DNA of 64,000 nt, taken from Peromyscus leucopus. Lineage: Eukaryota > Chordata > Mammalia > Rodentia > Cricetidae. Shown here piece by piece: positions 33,952-46,455 of this stretch. The translations under genes and the position numbers were made by a program. The first letter of the stretch is position 1. Every line of letters starts with the position of its first letter. The stretch spans positions 7,942,498 through 8,006,497 of the forward strand of contig NC_051082.1 of assembly GCF_004664715.2 (NCBI RefSeq), read 5' to 3'. Below the pieces are notes generated by a model, which searched no databases, had not been told where the DNA came from, and saw only the letters and a program-made list of their open reading frames with translations.

Positions 33952-34235
33952 GGGGGAGATAGATGGGTCAATAGGTGAAGCGCCTAACATGGCATAAGGA
34001 CCTGCATTCATATTCACGGCACTCATGTAAAAGTAGGGCATGGTGGCATGCTTCTGTAACCCCAGACTTAGGAAGCTGTGGAGACGGGCAGACCCCAGCG
34101 CTCACTGGACAGCTGGTCTATCAGAAACAGTGAGCTCCAGGTTCCCTGAGAGACACTGTCTCAGAAAATAAAGTGGGGAAGCCATAGAGGAAGACACTCT
34201 GCGTCAAGCCTCTGGGCGATCTGTGCACACTTAGG
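33952..34235 (+). repeat. B4-type SINE
   Basis: 'gatagatgggtcaataggtg', 'gtagggcatggtggcatgct', 'cagtgagctccaggttccct' and 'gagacactgtctcagaaaat' in B4 order. Confidence 0.65.
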
Positions 34236-34867
34236 TGAGTGAATCCCAAAGCATGCACGTACCCATGCACCCACACACACACATGCACACACCCATGCGA
34301 TGGAGAGCAACAGAAGACACCTGATGTCCATCTCTGACATGCACACATGGGTACGTGCGTGTGCACACACAGGCATTCACCCCATACCCAGAGACCTAGA
34401 GCTCTGCCCCACACCATGGGAGAATCCAGCAGGAGGGAATATACACCCTCAAGACAGGATGTGCGTCTGCACCAGGAACCAAACCCTGCAGGTCCCTTGA
34501 GGTTTGACTGTGCCTCCCAACTGTTGAAGGAGTGTCTTCTGGTCACCACGACAACTGGAAATGCCATCTGAGTTTCCCATCTCACCCCTTCCTCTCAGCA
34601 CAGAGGATGCCTAGGACCTGGGCTTCGCCAGCGTGGCAGGTCACTGATGGAGGTCATGACCTGGAGGAGTAAATGATAAGGTCAAAACAGCACCACATTG
34701 TTCAAATGCCCAGAAGGGCCAGGTGGGGGATAAGTGGAAAAGGGCGCTAGGTGCTGAGAGCCCAAGTCCAAGACACATTCACTCACTGCTCAGCTTTGGC
34801 ACCTTGCCACAGAGGCAGCAAGCCAACTGCTGTCAGTCAGTGCCCTCAGCTTTAAAATGAATAAAGG
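34236..34867. other. Unique stretch, no gene seen
   Basis: Short CA-rich patches only; the 154-codon minus frame overlaps the B4 and is rejected. Confidence 0.35.
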
Positions 34868-35036
34868 AGGGACTGGAGAGGTGGCTCCATGGTTAAGAAC
34901 ACGCATGCTCTTCCCGAGGTCCTGAGTTCAGTTCCCAGCACCCACATGGCAGCTTGCAACTGTCCTCTTCTGGTGTGCAGATGTACATGCAGAAAAGCAC
35001 CCGTGTACATAAAAAACATACATCAATAAGTCTTAA
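34868..35036 (+). repeat. B2/B3-type SINE
   Basis: 'gggactggagaggtggctcc', 'cagcacccacatggcagctt' and 'ctcttctggtgtgcagatgt' in order; its A-rich tail received the next B1. Confidence 0.75.
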
Positions 35037-35235
35037 ATAGCTGGGCAGTGGTGGCACACGCCTTTAATTCCAACACTTGGGAGGCAGAGGCAGGCGGATC
35101 TCTGTGAGTTCGAGGCTAGCCTGGTCTCTATAGAGTGAGATCCAGGAAAGGCACAAAGCTACACTGAGAAACCCTGTCTTGGAAAAAAAAAAAAACAAAA
35201 TAAATAAATAAATAAAAATAAAAATAAAAAATCTT
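35037..35235 (+). repeat. B1 SINE in B3 tail
   Basis: 'agctgggcagtggtggcaca' to 'gagaaaccctgtcttggaaa', then an A/TAAA tail. 'tcttaaa' at both ends suggests the target duplication. Confidence 0.88.
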
Positions 35236-35239
35236 AAAA

Positions 35240-35634
35240 AAATAAATGACTTGCATAATCTGTACTTGCAGGTGGAATCACAGATTTTTGAACATTGTGA
35301 ACTTGTACCATCCAGACTAAGGCTATGGGTGTGCTGTTTCTAGACTAGAAGTAGCTGCTGTCAGGGTGGTGTACAAAAAATCACTTAGAATCTAGCAGAG
35401 AGGGGAGAGGGAGGGAGGGAGACAGAGAGGGGGGGGTAAAGAAGGCATATGATACAGAGCCACAGAGCTGCATTTGAGTGCTGAGACCACCACTTAATTA
35501 CTGTGTTACTTAACAGGTCACAGAACCTCTCTGATCAGCCTGAACTACTTCAGTCTTGTTGTTTCCAATGTTTTGTTGGCACAAATGATAATTCCATAAT
35601 AATGCACGTGCCATTTTATATGTATACATACTTT
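35240..35634. other. Unique stretch, no gene seen
   Basis: Only a GA/GGG patch at 35400-35440 stands out. Confidence 0.35.
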
Positions 35635-35832
35635 CTTTTTAATTATCTGTATGCCAGTGTGTCTCCCCTATGTGTATGTGCATGTGAGTGTAGGTGCCCT
35701 TGGAGGCCAGAAGGAGGCGTCTGATCTCCTGGAGCTGGAGTTACAGGCAGTTGTGAGCTACCTGACATAGGTGCTGGAAACCGAACTTGTATCTTGCAGA
35801 AGACAAGTGCTCTTAATCTCTGCAGCTCCCAT
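35635..35832 (-). repeat. B3-type SINE, antisense
   Basis: 'gaggccagaaggaggcgtct', 'ctggagctggagttacaggc' and 'aagtgctcttaatctctgca' in antisense B3 order. Confidence 0.75.
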
Positions 35833-36059
35833 TTTCTATTTTGCAAGTTTGTCTGTAAAATAAATCCTTGATAGGTCAGTACAGCCTGCATTCTCGAGAG
35901 CACACAGAAATAAGAGCTTGGATTACAAAATGTTGCTTAAGAAAGTATGTCCACACAAAAACCTGTATAAGAATGCTCAGAGCATCCCAAATGAGTGTAA
36001 ATAGCCAAAAACATCCATCTACTTATGAAAATATGGATAAAACATGTACACTCACCCTG

Positions 36060-36163
36060 GAGAATGGTATTCAACAATAAAAGAAAAGGATGAGCTATGG
36101 ATACATGCTATAACATGGATGGATACTGAAGACATCACGCTAAGAAAAATAAGCCAGCCAGGC
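36060..36163 (+). repeat. L1 3' end, left part (split)
   Basis: 'ggtattcaacaataaaagaa', 'gctataacatggatggatac' and 'cacgctaagaaaaataagcc' is sense L1M 3'-end wording. It is interrupted by a B4 and resumes at 36455. Confidence 0.6.
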
Positions 36164-36400
36164 TATAGATGTAGGTGAGTTGGCAGAACACTTGCTTAGC
36201 ATGCATGAAGCCCTGGGCTCCATCCAAGAACTGCATAAAATAAGAGTAGTGCAGGGGGCTCACCTGTAATCCAAGCACAGGAGACTCCTAGAAACAGGAG
36301 ACTCAAGAGTTCAAGATCATCCTCAAGTGCACAGGAAGTGTTAGGCTAGCCTTGGCTATATCAGACTCTGTCTTAAAAAAAATAGAAAAGGAGTAAAAAG

Positions 36401-36401
<1 letters not shown>
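36164..36401 (+). repeat. B4 SINE nested in L1
   Basis: 'ggctatagatgtaggtgagt', 'acacttgcttagcatgcatg', 'cctgtaatccaagcacagga' and 'tatcagactctgtctta' in ID+B1 order, splitting the L1. Confidence 0.65.

Positions 36402-36446
<45 letters not shown>
36402..36446. repeat. CA microsatellite
   Basis: About 22 CA units at the B4 tail. Confidence 0.98.
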
Positions 36447-36451
<5 letters not shown>

Positions 36452-36454
36452 AAG

Positions 36455-36715
36455 CCACATTTATGATTCCATTTATGGGAGCTTTCCTGAACATCTGGAT
36501 CACTGGGGATGAAAGCATGTTAGTGGTTGTCTAGGTTTCGGTATTTGGGGGGAAAAGAATGGATGTTCACAAGTACTGGCTTCAGGGAGGTGAACCTTCT
36601 AAATCTGACGTGATGAAATCCACACAGCATCAAGTATACTGAGAACTATTGTGGTCATCCACAACAAATACAACGATATATGACATGCTATGTAAGTTAC
36701 ATTTCAATAAAGCAT
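36455..36715 (+). repeat. L1 3' end, right part
   Basis: 'tttatgattccatttatggg', 'gcatgttagtggttgtctag' and 'aagttacatttcaataaagc' continue the L1M 3' UTR to its polyadenylation-like end. Confidence 0.6.
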
Positions 36716-36775
36716 CGATGAAGAGGAGGAGGAGGAAGCAGGATCAGGCACGAAGGTCAAGATGGCAATGTTGGG

Positions 36776-36998
36776 TTGGGAATGTAGGATGTGGCTCAGT
36801 GAGCAGAGGGCTCGTTGAGCATGTGCAAAGCCCTGGGCTCCACCCTTGGTACCACATAGATCAGGTTCAGTGGTGCACACCGGAGATGTCAACAGCTCAG
36901 AGGTAGAGGTAGGAGGATCAGGAGTCTAAGGTCATCCTGAGCTACAAGTTCAGTTCTCTGAGGCTGGAGACCCTGTCTCAAAAACAAAACAAACAAAA
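36776..36998 (+). repeat. B4 SINE
   Basis: An ID-like head (atgtggctcagtgagcagag, gcaaagccctgggctccacc), then B1-like 'gtggtgcacaccggagatgt' and 'gaccctgtctcaaaaacaaa'. Confidence 0.7.
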
Positions 36999-37019
36999 AA
37001 TATCTCAACACAAGTCCAA

Positions 37020-37815
37020 CAGTGCCAGCCAGCCAGTCAGGCAGAGCCAAAACCACGAAGCCCCTCCCTCTGTATTACTCTGGCCCGTGCACAGCAAATT
37101 CCCAGAAAGGGCATGGCGCTGGGGAGGGAGCGTCTCTGCAGCTGTCTCGGACACTGACAGTTGGAGGCCATCTGCCGACCAGCACTCCCCCAGGCTGGGC
37201 AGGAAGCCCACCCCTGAGGTGGGGACCCTGAAAACCCCTTTCCAGATCTACCCTGCCAAGTCAAAAGGCAAATGTGACTGAGTTGGACAGTTATGGCCAC
37301 AGCAGGCCATTGTTGTTTACACGGAAGGGGTCCAAACGGCCGGCGATATTTGTGCATCTGGCACAGGAGACCACCAGCGAGAGGTACGCCGTGGAAACCA
37401 CACCAAGGAAGACCTACAATGTCTCTTTTGACAGACCCTTCAGTCCCTCCTAGACGGGTCGCCGAGCCCAGCAGGGTAGCGGTTCTTTTCCATAGAAAAC
37501 TGACATGGTGTAAGCTGCGTTTTAGAATGCTTGGCCCGGTGACAGCAGGCGAGATGGATTGGAAAGTGGAGACCCAGAAGACAGGGAGACTAATTAGCAG
37601 ATTATTGAAGCCAGCCAGGCATGAGATGGGGAGGGTGGTGGTTTCTGCAGGAATGAAAAGGGGAGAGGACGGAAGGGAAAGGAAGGTGGTGTGCACCTGC
37701 CGGAGGCCAGCACTGTGGGAACAGGGGGAAACTCAAGCCAAGGACACTGCTCTGTCCCATCCCACACACTGTGTTAGTGGTTTTGTGTTACTGGGATTCA
37801 AATGCCTTGTATAAA
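37020..37815. promoter_or_regulatory. Candidate conserved non-coding block
   Basis: A repeat-free 0.8 kb block. Its core, 37300-37600, keeps about 15 CpGs (ccaaacggccggcgatattt, agacgggtcgccgagccc) and ends with a homeodomain-type CTAATTAG at 37590-37597. Frames of 219 (minus) and 173 (plus) codons overlap antiparallel here, but neither has a recognisable domain, so I favour regulatory over coding. Confidence 0.4.
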
Positions 37816-37819
37816 AGAT

Positions 37820-37986
37820 TGGGGGGGGGGATGATTCAGCAGGTAAGAGCGCTTCCTGCTCTTATAGAAGAACCAAGTTGAGTTCCCAGCACCCGAATGG
37901 GGCAGCTCACAACCACCAGCAACTCCAGCTCCCGATGATCAGGGTGTCCTCCTCTGGCCTCTAAGCATTCCTGCACATAGATGCAT

Positions 37987-38018
<32 letters not shown>

Positions 38019-38060
38019 ACACACACACAAACAAGAAACATACATCTTCCTTTTAAAGAC
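37820..38060 (+). repeat. B3-type SINE with CA tail
   Basis: 'atgattcagcaggtaagagc', 'cagctcacaaccaccagcaa' and 'gtcctcctctggcctctaag', then CA repeats at 37987-38029. Confidence 0.7.
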
Positions 38061-38424
38061 TTAAAGAGGTAAAAATATACTTTGCCCACGGCTTTGGAGG
38101 GTTCTATGCCTCGTCTCTGGCCCCGCATGCAGACACAGAAGTTTCCAGTGGTGACAGCTTGTGGATGGCTTAGGCACTCCTTTCTTTCAGGATGGTCAGG
38201 AAGAAGAGAATGAAAGACAGGAAGTAGCTATGTACAAAATGCCACTGAAGGCCTGCCCTCAGAGATCCTACTTTCCCCAGGAAGGTCCTGCCTCAAGTGA
38301 CCCAGGATCTCCCAAAATGACATCAGCAGCTGTGACCAAGCTTGCAAACACGTGAGCCCCAGGGATCCTCCCGTCTCCATCCCCCAGCACTGAGGTCACA
38401 AGTATAGACTGCAATGTTCAATTT
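38061..38424. other. Unique stretch, no gene seen
   Basis: No repeat or exon recognised. Confidence 0.35.
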
Positions 38425-38535
38425 TTTTTATATAACTATGTGTATGTGTGAGCAACTGTACATGTGCTTGTACACACGAGTAAAGTGCCCAAGGAGGCCA
38501 AGGGAGGGCATCAGATCCCCTGGATCTGTAACCTT
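38425..38535 (-). repeat. Partial antisense B3-like SINE
   Basis: 'cccaaggaggccaagggagg' and 'gcatcagatcccctgga' are antisense B3 wording; the head side is unrecognisable. Confidence 0.5.
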
Positions 38536-38954
38536 TCTTCAACTCCCTGGAAGGTTCTATGTACTGTTTGCTGCTGAGCTTTCACTTACGCCCTAGGTTC
38601 AACACTCCATGGTCTCCAACTGACTCCCGGGTAAGCCACGTGTAAGTTAGATGTTGCCTATTCTGGGATGCTTCCCCCCTGACCTGTACCCCTCAAACTG
38701 TCTGCAAAGATGATACAACATCCCTCCATCTATTTAGTCACTTCCCCGTTGGTGGTTCTTCCCACCACAGGATGGAGACTGCCCCCAACTCCTTAGTGCA
38801 GGCTGAGCACGGGACTGGCTTTGAACAGTAGAGTGAGGCAGAGGTGGTGTTCCCGAGCTTCCGACTCCTGGCTGCACGAGGCTGCAGAGCCTCTGTTACC
38901 TCCCGTCAGAGGTGAACAAAGACACTGGGCAGAGAGCCACAGGCTTTCTGTCAA

Positions 38955-39280
38955 CGTGCTGTGTTACTTTTCTGTCGCTGTGGTAAAACACCATGCAGGG
39001 CCACCACAATTTACAGAAGGGTTTATCAGCACTAACGGTTTCAGCGGGTTAGAGCCTATGATGTAGGGAAACTGGGCGCTCACATTTTGAGCCACAAGCA
39101 CAGAACAGAGAGAACAAACTGGGAATGTCTGAGGCTTGGAAACCTCCAAGCCCGCTCCCGTGACATACTTCCTCCAGCAAGGCCATGCCTCCTAAACCTC
39201 CCAAACAGCACCACCAACTAGGACCCAAGGATTCAAACACCTAAGTCTATGTGGGACATTCTCATTCACCAACTTTTAGT
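38955..39280 (+). repeat. Rodent 0.4-kb repeat, variant form
   Basis: 'ctgtcgctgtggtaaaacac', 'gacatacttcctccagcaag' and 'gtgggacattctcattcacc' match the variant at 16085. Confidence 0.65.
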
Positions 39281-39589
39281 GAGATTCATCTTGGCAAGAA
39301 CACTTTAGGGACCAGGTCTCCATGAATGTGTCTGTCAATCATGGGCATTCAGCAGAAGAAACTAGAACCTTCTTGCCCTGTGAGCTCTGAAACCCATGCC
39401 TCTTCCAAGTCATGAGGTCAATGGTTCGCTCCAGCACAGGAGGACCTAACAGTGATGAGTTCAAGCCAACCTCAGCCAGAACAGGCCATAGATCCAGTCT
39501 CCCAGGAAGCCCATGAGAATCCCATCCCCAGCTCTAACCCTACCCACAGCTCAGGGTTCAAAGGGAATCCACAGAGTCAGCAAGCATGG

Positions 39590-41060
39590 ACTAAGACTTT
39601 TTTATCTGAGGGGCTGGGGGAAAAGACACTCACACACTCTCTTGTGGCTTTCTTTTTTGTTCTTCTGTATTCTTCATTCTGTGTTCTTTATTCTCCTTTC
39701 TTATCTCTACCCAGAAATGTCCCTTCTGTCTCTCTTGATGTTTTCCTTCTCCTTCTAACTCTCTGATGGTCTCCTCCTAATTTTCTAATTCTTGATGTTT
39801 TCTTTCTAACTCTCTCATTCCTGGTATTTTCCTTCTAACCCATTTTAACTCTATCTTTACTCTTTCCCTGACAGCTTATATACCCCAGCAAAATCCTTCA
39901 GACAATATAAAAATTATAATTGGTCACATTCTGTTTTTCAAGTGAATGATTACAATGAATACAAGTAAAAAACAGCGTGTTTTCCATTTCCCTTACATGA
40001 TTAAACATTTTATATATTACAGGTGAAAAACAAATTATGCCAAGAACCTACATACATTCCTACCCAAGCAAGTTGTTATAGACTAACCATGTAGGCAAGG
40101 AAGATATTCTTCTTAGTCAGGTCTTTTACTGTCAGGCTGAGTTTTGCAGTTACAAAGAAAGGGCCAATTGCTTTACTACTTATCTTTAAAGGTAATCTTA
40201 TAATGAATCTTAAAGGAATCACAAACCTAAACTTTTATATATGAAAAAGAATCAGTCAGCTCTACTTTAAATCTTTAGGGTACACACCCACTCATCAATA
40301 GTTATTTATATCAGGGGATTGAGGACAAAAATGGGCATAAGGAATTAATCATCACCTTTGGTCATCAACCAGTCCTAGCAAGAAAGGCACGTCAGCTAAT
40401 GATAATTGGGCTGCTCTGTTCTTGTTCCCTGACCTTAATGAGTTCCTCACTCAACTATGTGCCTTTCTAAAACTTTAGATTGTTTTCTTGGGTTTTTTTT
40501 TTAACCTCAAAGCTATTTTACAAAACATCTTAGTCTAACTTTAAGCTATTTTCAAAGCTTTGTTTCAGCTATATTGCACCCTGAAACCTGCAAACACATC
40601 TCCCAACATTAATATGAGAAGAATTTAAGCTAGCTGGGCTTCTGGGACTCAATTGCTTTTCTTAATCATTAACTTAAGCCACAGTCTATATGGCTCCTCA
40701 ATGGAAACTCATGTGTTGTAGCAGTGTGACACTCCCTTGTTTATATATTTAATCACCAAAACTCTATTTAAACTAACATTATTATTATCAATTAGACAGT
40801 ACATCTTAGGAAGAAATTATCTTCATAATAAGCCACAGGTAAAAATGCCCAGTAGAACAGGATGTTTCCATGAGATAAACACACTACATTACAGGCAGTG
40901 GGGAATCTTCCCACCCCGATTCACACCATGTCAGACACAGCAGCAAACATGTGAAGGCACAGCAGAAGCAAAAGACATTCCGGGGTCTGTGATCTCGGGG
41001 GCCTTGCCTATCTGAGATTCACCCATCAGGGAGTTGCCTCCTGGTGGGGAGACACCTCCA
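39590..41060 (-). mobile_element. Probable LTR/ERV remnant, antisense
   Basis: About 1.5 kb is AT-rich and compositionally unlike its flanks. On the minus strand it runs from a U3-like region to a TATATAAG box (near 39872-39885). Downstream is a purine-rich leader of repeated AGTTAGAAAG-like words and an AATAAA near 39695. That order is LTR-like. No gag, pol or env frame is visible. Both ends are uncertain. Confidence 0.45.
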
Positions 41061-42923
41061 ACTTCAAGAGCCACCTGCTGCTCCTCTGACATGGCCACCC
41101 AACCCTAAGTGACCATTTTGGATGCTTGTAGACAAGGATTACACAAGATGCCTTTGTCTCTGTGCACTAAACACTCCAGTAATATTTATATATGAATCAG
41201 AGAAAGAGGGAGTTGAGTAGAGATAGAAGGACCCTGACAGCCACTGGGCAAGGCCCATGCAGCACTGAGCGGGTTGCTTCACGGCTCAGCCTATCCTTTA
41301 CCTTCCTGATCTGTAAGCGGCTCACAGGGACGTAGGGACACATGACACCAGTGAACACTTCCTACAGGCGAATCACCAACTGCAACCCAGCACCTCACCT
41401 GACCCCCTCACCCCCAACAGCCTGAAAAGCAACTGCTGTCGCTGCCCCCATATTCTATTACCTATTTACAGTCTTCTAATGCCCCAGACTTATTCCATCT
41501 CTGCTTTGTGTAACTCACCCATGATCCCATAGTTTGTGTCTAAGCCAGTATTCAGGTCCAGCCCTCCGAGAGCACACGGCGGTTTTAAGGACTATGTGGG
41601 ATGATGAATGCAAGATGTGCAAGATGCCTGTCAGGGGGCTGAATGACCGTGAGATGTTCTAGGGAGGGAAAGTGGAAAGCCACGGAGGCAGCCTCCCTAA
41701 TCTCTTTCATGGAACCACTCCCTGCCTCCAAGTGTATAGAATGGAATTCATCATTAACCAATAATTAAACCACTTACTTTATTATCTCACAAGTAACGTC
41801 ATATGCTCAAAGAACCTAACTGTTGGCAATAATTCCCTCTATATGTACGTGATATTCGACCCCCCTTACAGGTAAGTGCTGGGTGAATCCATCTGAATGG
41901 TTTTAGGTTTTTCCTGCACAGCCATGCCTCCTGGTGATTTGTTCTGCGCTGTTTCTGTGTGTCTTGGCGATGAGCACATCCTTCAGTGGTAGGCTCCTGC
42001 ATCTCTTCACTGTAGCTGAGCTTTAGGAGTTTGCTCTTTGGTTCTCTGGCTCCGTCGGAGGTGGGTATTTGGGGGACTGACAACCTTCTGTAGCCAGACT
42101 TCTCATTCTCCAAACAACACGATGGTGTCACACTTCTGTCACACCGTGTTCCTAGGCTGTGCTGACTCCTCCTAGGGGGCTTCTGCTACTGGTTGCCACA
42201 GAGGCACTTGGATCTAATGGGGTTATGAGATCACTCTCTCGGGCTGCATCAGCAACACTTCTTGGCCTCTGCACGGTCAAGATCAAAGCCGCACCCATTT
42301 GGGATCATAGGTGGAAAATGACCCGAATGACAGGCAGAGATGGCTGTGCTGTGGTCACTGATCCCCCTTGAAGCTCTGTCTGTCTCTAACCCATCAGGAG
42401 GGCTTCTCTAATGAGGTTCCAGGGGCTTTAAGACGATGTCGAGGAGCTTCAGCGTGCTGTCTGAATGCTGCTGAGCAGTGCGGTAGCTGTTCAGTAGTGT
42501 GGAGACCTGGGTTTTACAGCCATGTAACTAATAAGGCTATTAACACAAACTGGGCCTGCCGCCCTCACTCAGGACGCCATAAATCTCTCTTCCCACTGGA
42601 AGGATTTACAGCGTGGCACACTCAGAGGCCACGGCCTCTTGCTGTGTTCTGCTTTCAAGACTTGGCAAGGGGAGGCAGGGCCCCATAAAGGGATTGCAGT
42701 CCCCGGAAAGGAGGGAAAGGCCTGGACTGGGCCTGCTTGTCCGCTCCCATTCCTGCTGTCAACTTACAGCTCTGACCACTGCCATGGGCAGATTGAAATT
42801 TTATGATCCTGATCATGTAGCACCTGCTTCTGTCCCATTTGTAGAGCGGGTGACTTATGCCAACCTCTTTGCAAATGGAGTAGCTGTCAATCTCCTGGCA
42901 TCTTCTTGGAGATGAGAACACAT
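41061..42923. other. Mostly unique stretch
   Basis: Weak MIR-like words near 41500-41560 (gtaactcacccatgatccca). No exon is supported although several 70-110 codon frames exist. Confidence 0.35.
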
Positions 42924-43240
42924 TACGTGTGTGTGTGCATTAATATGTGTGCATGCCTGTGTGCATGTGTGTGCACAAGTGTGCTTATATATGCCTGTTT
43001 GCCTGCATGTATACATGTGACTGTATGCTTTCATAAGTATACATGCACATGATGTGTATATGTGTATACATATGTATACAAGCCTGTGTGCATGCAATCT
43101 GTATATATGCATGTGCACATGTGTGTGTACATATATGTGAGGGGGGCTGTATTCTGTGCATGCACATGTCCGTGTATGATTTGCCCATGTGTATATGGGT
43201 ACATTTACTCATGTGTGAAGCATGTGGGAAGTATGTGTTC
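42924..43240. repeat. Degenerate TGTGCA purine-pyrimidine tract
   Basis: About 310 bp of almost continuous alternating TG/CA/TA (tgtgcatg, tatacatg words) without a fixed unit. Confidence 0.9.
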
Positions 43241-43876
43241 CCACTGGACTTCGCTCTAACCCCACAGCTTGTCTGAACCAGAGCATTTAATCTTGGCACT
43301 CCCAAACTCAATCGCTTCAGCCATTCTTATTTTTCTCACTGATTTTTAGCTAAACATATCAGATCTGGGTTTCCTCACTCCACTGCTCCAGGAGAAGCTG
43401 TGAGCTCCACTAGAGGATTAAATACCAAGCATCATCAATGGGAGGGGCTGGCAGGCCCATCTTTCCATCCACTGAGCTGAAACCTGGTCCATGACTCTGC
43501 CCTCCTTCCTCAGAGCTGCTCTCCAGGGTGGGACACACCCTCCCTCTCTATCCGGGTGCCCTCTGCCTAAAGCTTCAGGGTCAGCTTTGCTGACTCCAGC
43601 CTCCTTCTCTCTCTCCTATCCCATAACCCCCAAGTCCTATTTAGTGACCAAGGACCATGATACCCCAGGGCCACTGGAAACACTTGTGTGTGCGTGCGTG
43701 TGCGTGTGTGTACACATACCTGCATTCTCATCTCTGTCTCTCTCTTGATATACCACTCACAGGAGTCTCTATACCTATGCCCCACCCCACTGGTACCCTA
43801 CGGGACCACTGTGGACATCTGCAGGAAGCTTGCCTTCCCCATGCCTTCTAGTGACTCAGCTTTCCACCACTGTGAC

Positions 43877-43881
43877 AAAAA

Positions 43882-43920
<39 letters not shown>

Positions 43921-43922
43921 AT
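43877..43922. repeat. AAAT microsatellite
   Basis: About eleven uninterrupted tetranucleotide units. Confidence 0.98.
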
Positions 43923-44667
43923 ACTCGAGAAAATCGGCTTGAAAGATGTTGGCTCCTGGTTTCAGGGTTGTCACAGGGAGTCACTGTTTCTGGGCTACAG
44001 TGAGGTAAAGCATCATGGTGGACAATGGGTGTAGAGGGCTGCTCACCCCCTGGTGTAGTGTGTGGGAGAGCAGGGCTGGCACCCCTGATGTAGTGTGTGG
44101 TGTCACCCCTGGTGTCCAGGAAGGAGAGAGGTGAGGGGATGGCACACTCTGAGTGACCCTCTTCCTCCATCTAAGCCTCCTAAAGTTTCCTCCCAAGACT
44201 CCACTGGACCGTGAATCTGTCGATAGACTCACAGAGGTCATGATGAGGTCAGAACCCTCATGGTACAGTCACTCCCGAGGCTCAGCACTGCTGCACTGGG
44301 GACCAAGCCTTCGATGTGTGAGTTTGGGGGGACGTTTCAGACAAACCATAGAGAGGCTGAGCTTCATCTGCTCCCACAATGGCTCCATGATCCAAAGTCA
44401 CCCCTACCACACATAACCAAAAGCTTACTCAGCCCTGCCTAATGGCACACAGTACAACAGTTAAGGTGTACGTTAACCTAGCTAGGCTGAATGATGCACA
44501 AATACCCAGCAAAACACTGTTTCTTAGTGTGTCCAAGACTGTCTCCAAAAAATATATAGCATTTCCCTGTTTTTAAACTTAGTTTTCACTGATAACATAA
44601 AAAAAAAATTGCATGTACTACATGTGACATGTCCACAAATGTTCAAATCGGGGTAAATATGCTGACT

Positions 44668-44838
44668 GTTTTTTTTTTTTTTTTTTTTGGTTTTTCAAGA
44701 CAGGGTTTCTCTGTGTAGCTTTGCGCCTTTTTCCTGGAACTCACTTGGTAGCCCAGGCTGGCCTGGAACTCACAGAGATCCGCCTGGCTCTGCCTCCCGA
44801 GTGCTGGGATTAAAGGCGTGCGCCACCGCCGCCCGGCT
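44668..44838 (-). repeat. Young B1 SINE, antisense
   Basis: A T-run, then near-consensus antisense B1 ending 'gcgccaccgccgcccggc'. The duplication TGCTGACT lies at 44660-44667 and 44839-44846. CpGs are still intact, which argues for a recent insertion. Confidence 0.96.
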
Positions 44839-45059
44839 TGCTGACTATTTTAATTATAATTTCTTTATGGTATAAAGAATGCTCAGCTTTCATTCTTCAA
44901 GGTTGTAGAAAGGTATGGAGTTTATTATAATTATCTGTAGCCACCGGAATTTCTTTATCTAACTCTAACTTAATACCTGCTGGTGAGCCGTTACCTACCC
45001 CTCTGGTATTTGTCTTTCCATGTTTCACTTAATGAATAACCTCCAATTCATAACACATT

Positions 45060-45180
45060 GTTACAAGTTACAAGCAGTGTCTACCCTTTATCACAGCTGA
45101 ATAGTATTCCATGGTCCGCCCCTACCGCATTCTCGCTCATCAGCTGACGGACACTTGAGATTATTTCCCCTAAGATTAGC
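45060..45180 (-). repeat. Ancient L1 fragment, antisense
   Basis: 'cacagctgaatagtattcca' and 'tcatcagctgacggacactt' parallel the L1 3' wording at 2936-3316. Confidence 0.5.
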
Positions 45181-46455
45181 ATTTGCATCGTCAGTAAACT
45201 GAACACAGAATGGCCACTAACATGGGCAGGCACCATCGAACCCATTGTGGCCTGAATAGAATTTAAAAAGGCAGAGGCGGGACAGTTTTGTTTGCTCTGC
45301 CTGGTCTGAGGTGGCCTTTCTGCCTGCCCCCAGACTCTGCCATCAGACACCACTGTCCCACACCATCTTTGGACTTAGGTGGGATTCATTCCCAACCTTC
45401 CCTGGCTCTTGCAGCTTGCTGGCGGCGTATTCTGGGCTCTCTCGGCTTCCATAATGGCAGGACCAAATCCCTTACCCATCCGTTGTACCCAGGCTAAGGC
45501 ACACAGCCAGTGTGAGGGGGAGCTGGTTTTAAATTGAGACAGACCCGGCTTCGCCAGAATAGTGTCACCACCCCTCCCCTAGAGCCCCAAACTACAAGTC
45601 CAAACATTCTAGGGTGACGGGTGGACACCTCTTCAATTCTGCTGCAGAAATGCATCGCTACAGTCATCTCCTCTCCATTTTTTTTTATTAATTTACAAAG
45701 AATCAGGGTAAGGCACGTTTCAAACAGAACTTTATTTTGCTTTTTCTCTCCTCCGCGTCCTAGGAGCTTCCTTCCCATTTCACACGTGACCTTTGGCCTC
45801 GCCACTTTCTCACAACCTCTTCCTCTTCTCTCATGACCTCCCATCTACCTGTCTAGACCCTCTCTCTGCCCCCTTTATTTACGTACACACAAACGTTAAG
45901 TTAGGACCCGCACGGGAGAGCAGACGCGCCATTTTTCTCCTTCTGAGCCTGGGTTGCCGCACCTTCTCACTCTCTGCAAAACTCATAATTAATAAGGCAA
46001 CTGAGGCTCTAAAAACACAACCGCCTTTCCAGACAAGGACGAGCTGCTAAGTTCAGAAACCAGGACTTGGACTCGGGTATGTCTGGGTTACTGGGTAATG
46101 TACCCGGCTTTGCCTCGACGGCTCCAGCAGTGTGCACGCCACAGTCTGCTTACCCAGTCTCCTGCCCTGGATGCTCAGCTGCCTCAGTGGTACAGTGCAT
46201 GCTGCCTCAGACATCCCCAGAGTCGGACTTTTGAGCACACTGGTAACACCAGCATCAGCATCACAAAGTGGGTGCAAAGGGTGGTCCAGGGTGTCTTGCT
46301 GATGTCAAAACCCACACGCGGGTCCCTTACACAGAATGGTGTCACATTCACCTATAACCTGCCTCACATCCTTCCACGGTCTCTCAACCATCTCTACTTT
46401 ACCGTCTATACCCAACATAGAAGTCAGAAACCCACAGAGTAGCGCCGGTCTCTTA
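45181..46455. other. Mostly unique stretch
   Basis: Somewhat CpG-richer at 45890-46140. No reliable repeat or exon. Confidence 0.35.

Noticed and set aside
37037..37696. 219-codon minus-strand open frame, longest in the window
   Set aside because: No domain, signal peptide or splice context recognised, and it overlaps a 173-codon frame on the other strand. CpG-rich DNA has few stops. Kept only as a CNE candidate.
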